Assembly (NCBI RefSeq): GCF_022059845.1
Contig: NZ_CP091851.1
Location: forward strand, 1,674,001 to 1,738,000
Direction of reading: 5' to 3'
Length of the DNA: 64,000 nucleotides
Origin: Terrirubrum flagellatum
GTDB lineage: Bacteria > Pseudomonadota > Alphaproteobacteria > Rhizobiales > Beijerinckiaceae
A model generated the notes under the pieces. That model searched no databases. It was not told where the DNA came from and was given only the letters and a program-made list of their open reading frames with translations. Shown here one piece after another: positions 1 to 8,849 of this stretch. Position numbers and translations under genes: made by a program. Each line of letters starts with the position of its first letter. Within the stretch, counting starts at the first letter, position 1.

Positions 1-2
1 TG

Positions 3-302
3 GCGCGCGCCTTCCTCGCGGACGCCCCAATCCTCATCCTCGATGAGGCGACCTCGAGTCTCGACTCGGAGTCGGAAGCGCTGATCCAGGAGGCGATGGA
101 GCGGCTGATGGTCGGGCGCACCACTGTTGTTGTGGCGCATCGACTGTCCACGGTGCGGGCGATGGACCGCATCCTGGTGTTCGACCGCGGCCGGATCGTG
201 GAGGAGGGCGATCACCTGACGCTCGTCCGCCGCGAGCGCGGGATCTATCGCAGCCTGTTCGAACGGCAGGCGCTGGAGCTCGCGAAAGGCGTCGCTGCGT
301 GA
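3..302 (+). CDS. ABC exporter ATP-binding domain, C-terminal end (partial)
   Basis: This is the last 99 residues of a nucleotide-binding domain; the gene begins before the window. Visible motifs are Walker B with D-loop ([11 protein letters not shown]) and the H-loop (VAHRLSTV), followed by the usual end ([12 protein letters not shown]). The LDEATSSLD form is typical of type IV exporters of the MsbA / multidrug / lipid family, which fuse six TM helices to the ATPase, but the membrane part is not in view and the substrate cannot be named. It ends 72 bp before pyrH, where tsf is usually found in related genomes. Confidence 0.85.
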   Translation, partial: ARAFLADAPILILDEATSSLDSESEALIQEAMERLMVGRTTVVVAHRLSTVRAMDRILVFDRGRIVEEGDHLTLVRRERGIYRSLFERQALELAKGVAA

Positions 303-374
303 AGCGGCAGGGTCCGCCGTCCCCCGGGGCGGCGGGCCTTGCCATTCCCGGCAAATCGGGGCGTATAGCCGCCC

Positions 375-1091
375 ATGCCGAATCCAGCCTATCGTCGCGT
401 TCTTGTGAAGCTCTCGGGCGAGGCCTTGCAGGGGCCCGGCGAAGCGGGGCTTCACGGCCCGACTCTGGTGGCGATCTCCAACGATATCGCTGAGGCGCGC
501 CGGGCCGGCTTTGAAGTCGCTGTGGTGGTCGGCGGCGGCAATTTCTTCCGTGGCGTCAAAGGCACGGCGCAGGGCATCGACCGCGTTCGCGGCGACTCCA
601 TCGGCATGCTCGGCACCGTGATGAATGCGCTCGCGATCGAAGGGGCGCTCGTTGGTCATGGCTGCGAAGCGCGCGCCATGAGCGCGGTCGCCATGCCGAC
701 GCTCTGCGACACCTATGAGCGCAATATGGCTCGCCGTCATATTGAGGCGGGCAGGGTGGTCGTCCTCGGCGGCGGGACCGGCAATCCGCTCTTCACCACC
801 GACACGGCCGCCGCTCTGCGCGCGGTTGAACTGTCCTGCGACGCGCTGTTGAAGGCGACCAATGTGGATGGGGTCTACACGGCAGACCCCAAACTCGATC
901 GGACCGCGACGCGCTATGAGCGCCTGACCCATGACGAGGCCATCGCGAAGGACCTCAAGGTGATGGATACCGCGGCTTTCGCGCTTGCCCGGGAGAGCCG
1001 CTTGCCAATACTCGTCTTTTCGATTCAGGAACCCGGCGCGATCACCGCGGTGTTGACCGGCAAGGGCCGCTTTACCGCGGTCGTTCCCTGA
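375..1091 (+). CDS. pyrH: UMP kinase
   Basis: UMP kinase of the amino-acid kinase fold phosphorylates UMP to UDP in pyrimidine nucleotide synthesis and is a cytosolic hexamer regulated by GTP and UTP. The 238 residues match the family length. The N-terminal phosphate-binding segment (RRVLVKLSGEAL), the VVGGGNFFRG loop and the C-terminal nucleotide site (KATNVDGVYTADPK) are all present. It leads the conserved run pyrH-frr-uppS-cdsA. The ATG at 375 follows the ABC gene after 72 bp, so it may have its own promoter. The usual upstream genes rpsB and tsf are not next to it here. Confidence 0.96.
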   Translation: MPNPAYRRVLVKLSGEALQGPGEAGLHGPTLVAISNDIAEARRAGFEVAVVVGGGNFFRGVKGTAQGIDRVRGDSIGMLGTVMNALAIEGALVGHGCEARAMSAVAMPTLCDTYERNMARRHIEAGRVVVLGGGTGNPLFTTDTAAALRAVELSCDALLKATNVDGVYTADPKLDRTATRYERLTHDEAIAKDLKVMDTAAFALARESRLPILVFSIQEPGAITAVLTGKGRFTAVVP

Positions 1092-1139
1092 CTGGGCCGC
1101 AGCGCGCCGCCCGGCAAAGTAGAATGGGAGTTGAATATC

Positions 1140-1706
1140 ATGGCCGCCCCGCAGCCCTTCGATCTCGCCGACCTCAAGCGCCGCATGCAGTCGGCGATCG
1201 GCGCCTTCCAGCATAACCTGCAATCGCTTCGCACCGGCCGCGCCAATCCGAACCTGCTCGATCCGATTCAGGTCGACGCCTACGGCGCCATGATGCCGCT
1301 GACGCAGCTCGCCACCGTGACCGTTCCGGAGGCGCGCATGATCAGCGTGCAGGTCTGGGATCGCTCCATGGTGACGCCGGTTGAGAAGGCGATTCGCGAT
1401 TCCAATCTCGGCCTCAATCCCAACACGGAAGGCCAAGTTATCCGTCTCAGGATGCCCGACATGACCGAACAGCGCCGCAAGGAGCTGGTGAAGGTCGCGC
1501 ACAAATACGCCGAGGACGCCAAGGTCGCGGTCAGGCATCTGCGCCGCGACGGCATCGATGTCGTCAAGAAGCTCGAGAAGGACGCGCATCTGTCGAAAGA
1601 CGATTCGGCGCGCGATCAGGACCTCGTGCAGAAGGCGACCGATCAGCATGTCGCCGAGATCGACAAGATGCTGGCTGTCAAGGAAAAGGAAATCATGCAG
1701 GTCTAG
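1140..1706 (+). CDS. frr: Ribosome recycling factor
   Basis: RRF dissociates post-termination ribosomes together with EF-G. The 188-residue length and sequence fit the family, including the core segment around [15 protein letters not shown] and the domain II region ([13 protein letters not shown]). The ATG at 1140 is preferred because GGGAG lies nine bases upstream; the in-frame TTG at 1131 directly abuts that GGGAG and has no room for a ribosome site. It follows pyrH by 48 bp and precedes uppS by 32 bp, so it probably belongs to the same transcript. Confidence 0.95.
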   Translation: MAAPQPFDLADLKRRMQSAIGAFQHNLQSLRTGRANPNLLDPIQVDAYGAMMPLTQLATVTVPEARMISVQVWDRSMVTPVEKAIRDSNLGLNPNTEGQVIRLRMPDMTEQRRKELVKVAHKYAEDAKVAVRHLRRDGIDVVKKLEKDAHLSKDDSARDQDLVQKATDQHVAEIDKMLAVKEKEIMQV

Positions 1707-1738
1707 GCGCTGATGCGCGGATCTGCGGGAGGACATTC

Positions 1739-2494
1739 GTGAGCGGAGGGCAGCCCGTGGCGACGGAAGCGCGCAGCATTCCGCGTCACGTCGCGATCAT
1801 CATGGATGGCAACGGACGCTGGGCGGCCGGACGCGGATTGCCGCGGCTGGAAGGCCATCGCCGCGGCGTCGAGGCGTTGCGCCGGACCGTGCGCGCCGCG
1901 ACCGATCTCGGCGTCGAATATCTCACCTTCTTCAGCTTCTCCTCCGAAAACTGGCGGCGGCCGGCGCAGGAAGTCTCCGATCTCATGGGGCTTCTCAAGC
2001 TGTTCATCCGGCGCGATCTCGCGACGCTGCACGATTCCAATGTGCGCATCCGCGTCATTGGCGGCCGTGACGATCTTTCGCCCGATATTCGCGCGCTGCT
2101 CGACGAGGCCGAGACGACGACGCGCGGCAACACCGCGCTGACTCTGGTGATCGCCTTCAACTACGGCGCGCGCGCCGAGATCGTCCGCGCCGCACGGCGG
2201 ATTGCGCTTGGCGTCATGGAAGGCGTGATCGCGCCGTCCTCGATCGACGAGAATCTGTTTGCGCGCCATCTCGATACGACAGGCATTCCCGATCCCGATC
2301 TGCTGATCCGGACGTCAGGAGAGCAGCGCGTGTCGAATTTCCTGCTCTGGCAGCTCGCCTACACCGAGTTCGTCTTTGTCGAACAGCATTGGCCGGACTT
2401 CGACAGATCGACTCTTGAAGACGCAATCCGTGAGTATGGCAGGCGCGACCGTCGTTTCGGCGCGCTGTCGTCGGCGGAGGCCAAGGTCGGGTGA
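1739..2494 (+). CDS. uppS: Undecaprenyl diphosphate synthase (isoprenyl transferase)
   Basis: This cis-prenyltransferase elongates farnesyl-PP with isopentenyl-PP to make the C55 lipid carrier used for peptidoglycan and polysaccharide export. The catalytic MDGNGRW motif contains Asp23, the FSSENW motif follows, and the C-terminal [15 protein letters not shown] and YTEFVF segments match the family. At 251 residues it has the normal length. The start is GTG at 1739, with GGGAGG six bases upstream. Its stop overlaps the GTG start of cdsA (GTGA), which indicates translational coupling. Confidence 0.96.
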   Translation: MSGGQPVATEARSIPRHVAIIMDGNGRWAAGRGLPRLEGHRRGVEALRRTVRAATDLGVEYLTFFSFSSENWRRPAQEVSDLMGLLKLFIRRDLATLHDSNVRIRVIGGRDDLSPDIRALLDEAETTTRGNTALTLVIAFNYGARAEIVRAARRIALGVMEGVIAPSSIDENLFARHLDTTGIPDPDLLIRTSGEQRVSNFLLWQLAYTEFVFVEQHWPDFDRSTLEDAIREYGRRDRRFGALSSAEAKVG

Positions 2495-3351
2495 CCGACG
2501 CGCCGGCCCCCGCGGGCAAGCCTGTTTCAGATCTCAGATTGCGCGTCCTTTCGGCGCTCGTGCTCGGCGTCGCGGTGCTGGCGGCGACCTGGGTGGGCGG
2601 CTGGGCCTTCACGATCGTCTGGTTGATTGGCTCAAGCCTGGTCGTCCACGAATTCCTGACCATGGCGGGCGCGCGTTCCTACGTGACGATGCTGGTTTCG
2701 CTCGTTGGCGCGCTGCTGACGGGATTGTGGGCGCACGATATGGCGCAGGGCGCTGCGGGTCTTGGCGCCGGCGCGCCGCACGCGCTTCTCACGCTCTTGC
2801 CGATCGCCTGTGGATTGCTGACGGCCATGGCGGCTCGCAGTGGAGCGCGGCTCTGGGCCTTCTGGGCCGCGCCCTACGCGTCAGTGCTGGCCGCGACGCC
2901 CGTCGTCGCGCGGGGCGAATATATCGGCGGTCTTTCGCTCGTCCTCTGGCTGTTCGCCACGGTCTGGCTGACCGACATCGCAGCCTACTTCGCAGGACGC
3001 GCGATCGGCGGGCCGAAACTCTGGCCAGCGGTCAGTCCGAAGAAGACCTGGTCAGGCGCGATCGGCGGAACCGCGGCCGGAGTTGCGGCCGGGTTGGCGA
3101 TCATTACCGTCTTCGGGCGTCCTCCGCTCTTTGCCTCCTGGTCGGTCTTCGGCGTCGCGGTCTTCACGCTCGCGGCGTCCATCGTGTCGCAGGCGGGCGA
3201 TCTCGGCGAGTCCGCCATGAAAAGGCGATTCGACGTCAAGGATTCGAGCCATCTGATCCCCGGCCATGGCGGCCTGATGGACCGGCTCGACGGGTTCTGG
3301 GCCGCCTGCGTGTTGCTCGGCGCGACAATCCTCCTGGTCGAAGGCGGTTGA
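2491..3351 (+). CDS. cdsA: Phosphatidate cytidylyltransferase (CDP-diglyceride synthase)
   Basis: This integral membrane enzyme makes CDP-diacylglycerol from phosphatidic acid and CTP for phospholipid synthesis. The protein (286 aa) is a string of hydrophobic helices ending with the family signature [20 protein letters not shown], then GLMDRLDG. The GTG start overlaps the uppS stop by four bases. In many related genomes dxr (1-deoxy-xylulose-5-P reductoisomerase) comes next, but here only 127 bp of non-coding sequence separates cdsA from rseP. Confidence 0.95.
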   Translation: MTDAPAPAGKPVSDLRLRVLSALVLGVAVLAATWVGGWAFTIVWLIGSSLVVHEFLTMAGARSYVTMLVSLVGALLTGLWAHDMAQGAAGLGAGAPHALLTLLPIACGLLTAMAARSGARLWAFWAAPYASVLAATPVVARGEYIGGLSLVLWLFATVWLTDIAAYFAGRAIGGPKLWPAVSPKKTWSGAIGGTAAGVAAGLAIITVFGRPPLFASWSVFGVAVFTLAASIVSQAGDLGESAMKRRFDVKDSSHLIPGHGGLMDRLDGFWAACVLLGATILLVEGG

Positions 3352-3478
3352 AGCGCCATTGACCATCTGGCGCGTTCCCCCCCTGGCGCCCTTGCCCGGC
3401 GGGGCGAACGCTGTCACCTAAACAATTTGATGGATCGCCGGCTCGCAACGCCTGCCGTCGCAGCCCATATCGGGAATC

Positions 3479-4591
3479 ATGTCGACTTTCCTTTTCACCG
3501 CCCTCGGCTTCCTCTTCGTGCTGGCAGTCGTGGTGATCGTCCACGAATTCGGCCACTACATCGTAGGTCGGTGGTGCGGGGTCGAAGTGACGACCTTCTC
3601 GATCGGCTTCGGCCCGGAGCTTTTCGGCTGGACCGATAAACAGGGCACCCGCTGGCGTGTCGCCGCGGTTCCGCTTGGCGGATATGTGAAATTCCTCGGC
3701 GACGCCAACGCAGCGAGCGCCCCTGATGCGGACGCCGTCGCGGCGATGCCGGCTGAGCAGCGAGCGCGAAGCTTTCCCGAGAAATCCATCGGTCAGCGCG
3801 CAGCGATTGTCGCCGCGGGTCCAATCGCCAACTTCCTGCTCGCGATCGTCATCTTTGCGGCGACCGCCTACTTCGTCGGCAGCGCCATGCTCGCGCCCCG
3901 CGTTGCGGCCGTATTGCCCGATAGCGCGGCGGCGGCCGCCGGAATCCAGGTTGGCGACGTCATCGAATCAATCGACGGCCAGCCCATCGCCGGCTTCTCG
4001 GATATTCAACGGATTGTCAGCCAGAAGGCTGAAATCCCGCTCGCCATTGTCGTCAACAGGTCCGGATCAAGCCTGCAACTGACGGCGACTCCAACCCTCA
4101 AGACGCAGAAAACGCCGCTCGGAACGCAGCGGATCGGCATGCTGGGCTTGCAGGCTTCGGCGGACCCGGCCGACCTTCGCGTCAGGCATTACGGGCCGCT
4201 CGAAGCCATCGGCGTGGGAGCCTCCGAAACCTGGCAGATCGTCGAGCGGTCGGGCGCCTATTTCGCAGGATTGTTCGCCGGGAAAGAATCGATCGACCAG
4301 ATGGCCGGGCTGCCGCGAATCGCGATGGTGTCCGGTCAGGCGGCGAAGGCGGGTTTCGTGCCGCTGATTACTCTCGCGGCCATCCTGTCAGTCTCGATCG
4401 GACTCGTGAATCTCGTGCCGATTCCGATGCTTGATGGCGGTCACCTCATGTTTTACCTCGTCGAATGGGCGCGGGGGCGGCCGCTCAGCGAGCGAATTCA
4501 GGAATACGGCTTCAGGATCGGACTAGCCCTCGTCCTGATGCTCATGCTGTTCGTGACCTGGAACGATATCGTCGCGATCCGGGCGGGTTAA
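3479..4591 (+). CDS. rseP: Site-2 metalloprotease RseP (MmpA)
   Basis: This intramembrane zinc protease cleaves anti-sigma factors and other membrane substrates and controls the envelope stress response; the Caulobacter orthologue MmpA cleaves PodJ. The HEFGH motif (His22, Glu23, His26) lies in the first TM helix, a PDZ domain spans roughly residues 115-205, and the third zinc ligand is in the NLVPIPMLDGGHL segment (Asp319). The length of 370 residues and the closing TM helix are normal. It sits directly before bamA, as in most Proteobacteria. Confidence 0.95.
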   Translation: MSTFLFTALGFLFVLAVVVIVHEFGHYIVGRWCGVEVTTFSIGFGPELFGWTDKQGTRWRVAAVPLGGYVKFLGDANAASAPDADAVAAMPAEQRARSFPEKSIGQRAAIVAAGPIANFLLAIVIFAATAYFVGSAMLAPRVAAVLPDSAAAAAGIQVGDVIESIDGQPIAGFSDIQRIVSQKAEIPLAIVVNRSGSSLQLTATPTLKTQKTPLGTQRIGMLGLQASADPADLRVRHYGPLEAIGVGASETWQIVERSGAYFAGLFAGKESIDQMAGLPRIAMVSGQAAKAGFVPLITLAAILSVSIGLVNLVPIPMLDGGHLMFYLVEWARGRPLSERIQEYGFRIGLALVLMLMLFVTWNDIVAIRAG

Positions 4592-4763
4592 CCCGCCGGC
4601 AACCAAGCTGCGTGGCAGTTCGGCCACGTTAACCGCAAAACAGGCGCCGTTGCGGTTCCTAGGCGTTTGCAAGGGTTGCGAAAATCGCTAGAAGCCCGGT
4701 AACTGAACGTTCAGATTCCGGACCTTCGCGCGGTCCCAACCGACAACAGGGCAGGCGTACCCG
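4592..4763 (+). promoter_or_regulatory. rseP-bamA intergenic region, probable bamA promoter and palindromic site
   Basis: 172 bp without a gene. It holds an inverted repeat ACCGCAA...TTGCGGT (4632-4656), which may form a hairpin after rseP. It also holds a perfect 12-bp palindrome CTGAACGTTCAG (4703-4714) about 50 bp before the bamA ATG. TTGC-rich hexamers near 4666-4680 could serve as a -35 element. The palindrome has the form of an operator or a sigma-factor site, but I cannot assign a regulator; its GAAC-GTTC spacing does not fit the LexA box. Confidence 0.35.
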
Positions 4764-7118
4764 ATGATTATTTCCGACGTGATCCGCCCTCTCGCCGGTC
4801 GCATCGTTATGGCGGTTGCAGTCGTTGCGTTCGCTGCGGTTTCGATTCCCGGCGTCACGTCAGAGGCTTACGCGCAGAGGGCGCGAACCGCGCGCGCCGC
4901 GCCGGTCCAGCAGTTGATCGTCAACCGGGTCGCTTTCGACGGCAACAGCAAGATCAAGGGCGACAATCTTCGTCCGGAAATGCAGACCAAGGTCGGATTC
5001 GCCTACAACGAGGCGACGGCGCAGGGCGACGTTGCGCGCATCTCCGAAATCTACCGCCGCACCGGCCGCGGCCTCGCCCAGGTCAGCCTGCGCACGGTGC
5101 CGCTCGACAACAATCGCGTCGACGTTGTCTTCGTCATCAGCGAAGGCTCCAAGACGCCGGTGCTGGAAATCAACTTCGTCGGCAACAACAGCATCTCGGG
5201 TTACCGCCTGCGGAACCAGATGAACACGACGGAAGGAAACTTCCTCAGCTTCCTCAAGACCTCGGACGTCTATGATCCCGACAAGATCAACGCCGATCTC
5301 GAGTTGATCCGCCGCTACTATCTCAAGAACGGCTACGCCGATTTCCAGGTCGTCAACACCGACGTTCGTTTCGACAGCGGCCGCGGCGGCTACATCGTCA
5401 ACATCACGGTGAGCGAAGGCCCGCAATATCGTCTTGGCAATGTCAGGCTCGACTCGCGCGTGGCGAACGTTCCGCCGGACGCGCTGGCCGGCCAGATGCG
5501 CACCAGGACAGGCGATGTCTACAACGCCGAGGCAGTAGAGAAGTCGCTCGTCGGCATGACGATGGAAGCGTCGCGCCGCGGCATGGCCTTCACGCAGGTG
5601 CGGCCGCAGGGCAATCGCGATCCCGCGTCGCGCACTATCGATCTCGCTTATATCGTTGACGAAGGTCCGCGCGTCTACATCGAGCGCATCAACATTCGCG
5701 GCAACACGCGCACGCTGGATTACATCATCCGTCGCGAGTTCGATGTCGTCGAGGGAGACGCCTACAACAAGGTGTTGATCGACCGCGCCGAGCGCCGTCT
5801 CACCAATCTCGGACATTTCAAGAAAGTCCGCATCGTCGCCGAGCCAGGCTCCACTCCCGATCGCGTAATCCTCAATGTCGAGGTCGAAGATCAGGCGACC
5901 GGATCGTTCTCCGTCGCGGCCGGCTACTCGACGTCGGACGGCGTGATCGGCGAAGTCGCGCTGACCGAGACAAACTTCCTCGGCCGCGGCCAGTATGTCC
6001 GCCTCGCCGGCACCTATGGCCAGAAATCCAAGGGCATCGAATTTTCGTTCACCGAGCCGTTCTTCATGGACCGGCGTCTGGCCGCGGGTTTCGACGTCTA
6101 CCGCAAGGACAACGACGAGACCGATTATTCGCGCTTCAAGAGCGAAGTGACGGGCGGCACGCTGCGCCTCGGCATTCCGATCACGGAAGAGGTTACGCTT
6201 GGTCTGCGTTATTCGCTGTACCAGTCGAAGATCATCATTCCGAACGATACGAGCAAGCCGTATTTCGACTGTCAGAATCCAATTCCGGGATTCACGATCG
6301 CGACCGCGAATTGCCCCGCGACCGCCAATCTGGGCACGAGCGGAACTTCAAATCCGTATGACGCCTTCAACAACGGCGAAGCGTCGAACGCGATCAAGCA
6401 GGCGCAGGGCACGACGATCACGTCGCTCGCCGGTTATACGCTCGCCTATAACTCGCTCGACAACGTCAAGGACCCGCGCAACGGCCTGTACGCCGAAATC
6501 AAACAGGACTTCGCCGGCCTCGGCGGCGACTCGAAGTTCATGCGCTCGTCCTTCGATGCGAAGTTCTACTACGAAGTCTATGAGGACATCGTCGGCCTGC
6601 TGCGCGCGCAGGGCGGTCATATCATCGGCTTCGGCGGCGATCTGCGCATCCTTGATCACTACTTCCTCGGGCCGACGCTGGTGCGCGGCTTCGCGCCGAG
6701 CGGTCTTGGCCCGCGCGACATTTCGATCGACCCGGCGTCGGGCGCGATTGGCGGCAAGACCTACTTCGGCGGCTCGGCGGAACTCCAGTTCCCGATCCTC
6801 GGCATCCCGCGTGAAGTCGGCATCAAGGGCGCGGTCTTCGCTGACGCTGGCACGGTGTTTGGCAATGACAGCGGCACGTCGACGGGCGTGTCCTGTTCGG
6901 CTAACGGCCTGACCGGCACGACGCGCGTGTACACGATCGGCGGCCAGTCAGTGACGAGCTGTATCCGCGACTCGCACACGATGCGTTCTTCGGTTGGCGC
7001 GAGCTTGCTGTGGAACTCGCCGCTGGGCCCGATCCGGTTCGACTACGCCTACGCCTTGTCGAAGGATAAGGGCGACCGCACGCAGGCTTTCCGCTTCTCC
7101 GGCGGCACCCGCTTCTGA
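4764..7118 (+). CDS. bamA: Outer-membrane protein assembly factor BamA
   Basis: BamA is the essential Omp85 subunit that inserts beta-barrels into the outer membrane. The 784-residue protein starts with a signal peptide (hydrophobic residues about 12-32, cleavage after an Ala-Tyr-Ala-type site). Five POTRA domains follow to about residue 390, with a 16-strand barrel after that. The lid-lock motif appears as VRGF (in LVRGFAPSGLG), and the chain ends in Phe (FSGGTRF), the C-terminal barrel signal. Length and order are normal for alphaproteobacteria. Confidence 0.96.
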   Translation: MIISDVIRPLAGRIVMAVAVVAFAAVSIPGVTSEAYAQRARTARAAPVQQLIVNRVAFDGNSKIKGDNLRPEMQTKVGFAYNEATAQGDVARISEIYRRTGRGLAQVSLRTVPLDNNRVDVVFVISEGSKTPVLEINFVGNNSISGYRLRNQMNTTEGNFLSFLKTSDVYDPDKINADLELIRRYYLKNGYADFQVVNTDVRFDSGRGGYIVNITVSEGPQYRLGNVRLDSRVANVPPDALAGQMRTRTGDVYNAEAVEKSLVGMTMEASRRGMAFTQVRPQGNRDPASRTIDLAYIVDEGPRVYIERINIRGNTRTLDYIIRREFDVVEGDAYNKVLIDRAERRLTNLGHFKKVRIVAEPGSTPDRVILNVEVEDQATGSFSVAAGYSTSDGVIGEVALTETNFLGRGQYVRLAGTYGQKSKGIEFSFTEPFFMDRRLAAGFDVYRKDNDETDYSRFKSEVTGGTLRLGIPITEEVTLGLRYSLYQSKIIIPNDTSKPYFDCQNPIPGFTIATANCPATANLGTSGTSNPYDAFNNGEASNAIKQAQGTTITSLAGYTLAYNSLDNVKDPRNGLYAEIKQDFAGLGGDSKFMRSSFDAKFYYEVYEDIVGLLRAQGGHIIGFGGDLRILDHYFLGPTLVRGFAPSGLGPRDISIDPASGAIGGKTYFGGSAELQFPILGIPREVGIKGAVFADAGTVFGNDSGTSTGVSCSANGLTGTTRVYTIGGQSVTSCIRDSHTMRSSVGASLLWNSPLGPIRFDYAYALSKDKGDRTQAFRFSGGTRF

Positions 7119-7125
7119 TATCGCT

Positions 7126-7152
7126 TCCGGCGCGCGTTTTTCGCGCGCCGGA
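7126..7152. other. Strong 11-bp hairpin between bamA and lpxD
   Basis: TCCGGCGCGCG and CGCGCGCCGGA pair perfectly around a TTTTT loop, eight bases after the bamA stop. There is no U-tract after the stem, so a full intrinsic terminator is unlikely. An attenuating or mRNA-stabilising hairpin that lowers lpx expression relative to bamA, or protects the bamA 3' end, is possible. Confidence 0.5.
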
Positions 7153-7169
7153 GTCTTGATCTGAAATTG

Positions 7170-8222
7170 ATGTCCAATCCGGTCTTTTTCGCCGCGCCGG
7201 CTCCTCTCTCGCTGGCGCGGATTGTTGAACTCACAGGCGCCGCTCCATCCGGCGCGGCCGATCTCAGCCTGACCGTGGCTGGCGTTCAGCCGATTGATCG
7301 TGGCGCGCCCGGCGATCTCGTCTTTCTCGAAAATCCGCGATACGCCGGCGATCTCCCGAAGACGCGCGCGACGGCCTGTCTGGTGTCGCCGAAATATGCG
7401 GCCGAAGTCCCCGCCGGCACGGTCGCGCTTGTGACGCCGCAGCCCTATCACGCTTTCGCCAGGACGTTGGCGACGCTCTATCCTTCAGCGGCGCGTCCGC
7501 AGAGCCTGTTCGGCGCCGTTGGCGTCGCTCCCGGCGCCGTCGTGCATCCGACGGCGCGGCTCGAAGCGGACGTGATTGTCGATCCGCTGGCGCTGATCGG
7601 CCCGGGCGCTGAGATCGGTTCCGGCACAGTCATCTGCGCCGGCGCGGTCATCGGGCCGTCGGTGCGCATTGGCCGTGACAGCGCCATCGGCGCGAACGCG
7701 TCGATCCAGCATGCGCTGATCGGCAATCGCGTGATCATCCATCCTGGCGCCCGCATCGGCCAGGACGGTTTCGGCTTCGCGATGGGGCCGGCGGGGCATC
7801 TGAAAGTGCCGCAAATCGGCCGGGTCGTCGTTCAGGACGATGTCGAGATCGGCGCCAATACGGCGATCGATCGCGGCGCCAACAAGGACACCGTGATCGG
7901 CGAGGGGACCAAGATCGATAACCTCGTGATGATCGCGCACAACGTCGTCATCGGGCGGCGCTGCGTGATTGTGGGACAGGTCGGCATTTCGGGCTCGACG
8001 GAGATTCAAGACTACGCCGTGCTCGCCGGTCAGGTCGGCGTCGCCGGCCATCTCAGGATCGGCGCGGGCGCGCAGGTCGGCGCGCAAGCGGGCGTCATGA
8101 CCGATATCCCGCCAGGCGCGCGCTATGGCGGCTATCCCGCCAGGCCCGCGCGCCAATGGTTGCGTGAGACAGCGGTTCTGACCGACCTTGCCTCGAAGCG
8201 GGGTGGGCGCAACGATGGCTGA
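7170..8222 (+). CDS. lpxD: UDP-3-O-acylglucosamine N-acyltransferase
   Basis: LpxD adds the second 3-hydroxyacyl chain (from acyl-ACP) to UDP-3-O-acyl-glucosamine in lipid A synthesis. The 350-residue protein has the N-terminal uridine-binding domain followed by a left-handed beta-helix of hexapeptide repeats. The catalytic His is His257 in [12 protein letters not shown] 7170 is chosen over the TTG at 7167. The C-terminal helix is present ([15 protein letters not shown]). Its stop overlaps an ATG in the next gene (TGATG). Confidence 0.95.
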   Translation: MSNPVFFAAPAPLSLARIVELTGAAPSGAADLSLTVAGVQPIDRGAPGDLVFLENPRYAGDLPKTRATACLVSPKYAAEVPAGTVALVTPQPYHAFARTLATLYPSAARPQSLFGAVGVAPGAVVHPTARLEADVIVDPLALIGPGAEIGSGTVICAGAVIGPSVRIGRDSAIGANASIQHALIGNRVIIHPGARIGQDGFGFAMGPAGHLKVPQIGRVVVQDDVEIGANTAIDRGANKDTVIGEGTKIDNLVMIAHNVVIGRRCVIVGQVGISGSTEIQDYAVLAGQVGVAGHLRIGAGAQVGAQAGVMTDIPPGARYGGYPARPARQWLRETAVLTDLASKRGGRNDG

Positions 8223-8236
8223 TGGGAGGCGCAGCC

Positions 8237-8704
8237 GTGAGCAATGAACAGGCCCAGACGCTGGACAGCGCGGACATTCAAACGATCCTCGAGGTGCTGC
8301 CGCACCGCTATCCCTTTCTTCTCGTCGACCGCATCGTCGAGATGCGGGGCGCCGAATATGGCGTCGGGGTCAAGAACGTCACCATCAATGAGCCTCAGTT
8401 CACGGGACACTTTCCCGGGCGTCCGATCTTTCCGGGAGTGCTAATCATCGAGGGGATGGCGCAGACCGCAGGCTGTCTCGTCACGCTTGGCGCGTTCGGC
8501 GCCGGCGCCCGACCGAAGAGCGTCCTGTTCTCCACGGTCGACAAGTGCAAGTTCCGCAAGCCCGTCACGCCGGGCGACGTGTTGCGCTACGAAATGACGC
8601 GGATCGCGAACAAGCGGAACATCTGGTGGTATCGGGGGGAGGCGAAGGTTGACGGCAAACTCGTCGCCGAGGCGGAGCTGTCGGCCATGGTGCTGATGAG
8701 TTGA
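8237..8704 (+). CDS. fabZ: 3-hydroxyacyl-[ACP] dehydratase FabZ
   Basis: This hot-dog-fold dehydratase of fatty acid elongation competes with LpxA for 3-hydroxyacyl-ACP and so balances phospholipid against lipid A. The HRYPFLLVDR motif and the catalytic His and Glu (GHFPGRPIFPGVLIIEG) are present. GTG at 8237 is preferred because GGGAGG lies seven bases upstream and the product (155 aa) has the family length; the alternative ATG at 8222 overlaps the lpxD stop and adds five residues. The lpxD-fabZ-lpxA order is the classic one. Confidence 0.94.
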   Translation: MSNEQAQTLDSADIQTILEVLPHRYPFLLVDRIVEMRGAEYGVGVKNVTINEPQFTGHFPGRPIFPGVLIIEGMAQTAGCLVTLGAFGAGARPKSVLFSTVDKCKFRKPVTPGDVLRYEMTRIANKRNIWWYRGEAKVDGKLVAEAELSAMVLMS

Positions 8705-8715
8705 TGCTAACCTCC

Positions 8716-8830
8716 TAGAGCATGGCGCGAAAAAGTGGGAACCGGTTTTTCGCAAAAGCCATGCTCTAAATCTTTAGAATCGATCACGTTCCCGCACTTT
8801 GATTGATGCAATAAAAGTGCGGCGTGATCT
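8716..8830. repeat. Two-hairpin intergenic palindromic repeat (Hyphomicrobiales type)
   Basis: The first module (8716-8768) has outer arms TAGAGCATGGC / GCCATGCTCTA and inner arms GCGAAAAA / TTTTTCGC around GTGGGAACCGG. The second module (8782-8829) pairs GATCACG and CCGCACTTT with AAAGTGCGG and CGTGATC around a 13-base loop. Sequences with the GTGGGAACCGG core are, from memory, scattered through intergenic regions of Rhizobiales. Here it fills the fabZ-lpxA gap and ends 20 bases before the lpxA ATG. No second copy was noticed in this window. Confidence 0.75.
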
Positions 8831-8849
8831 AAGAGACAAGAGAGACAGT

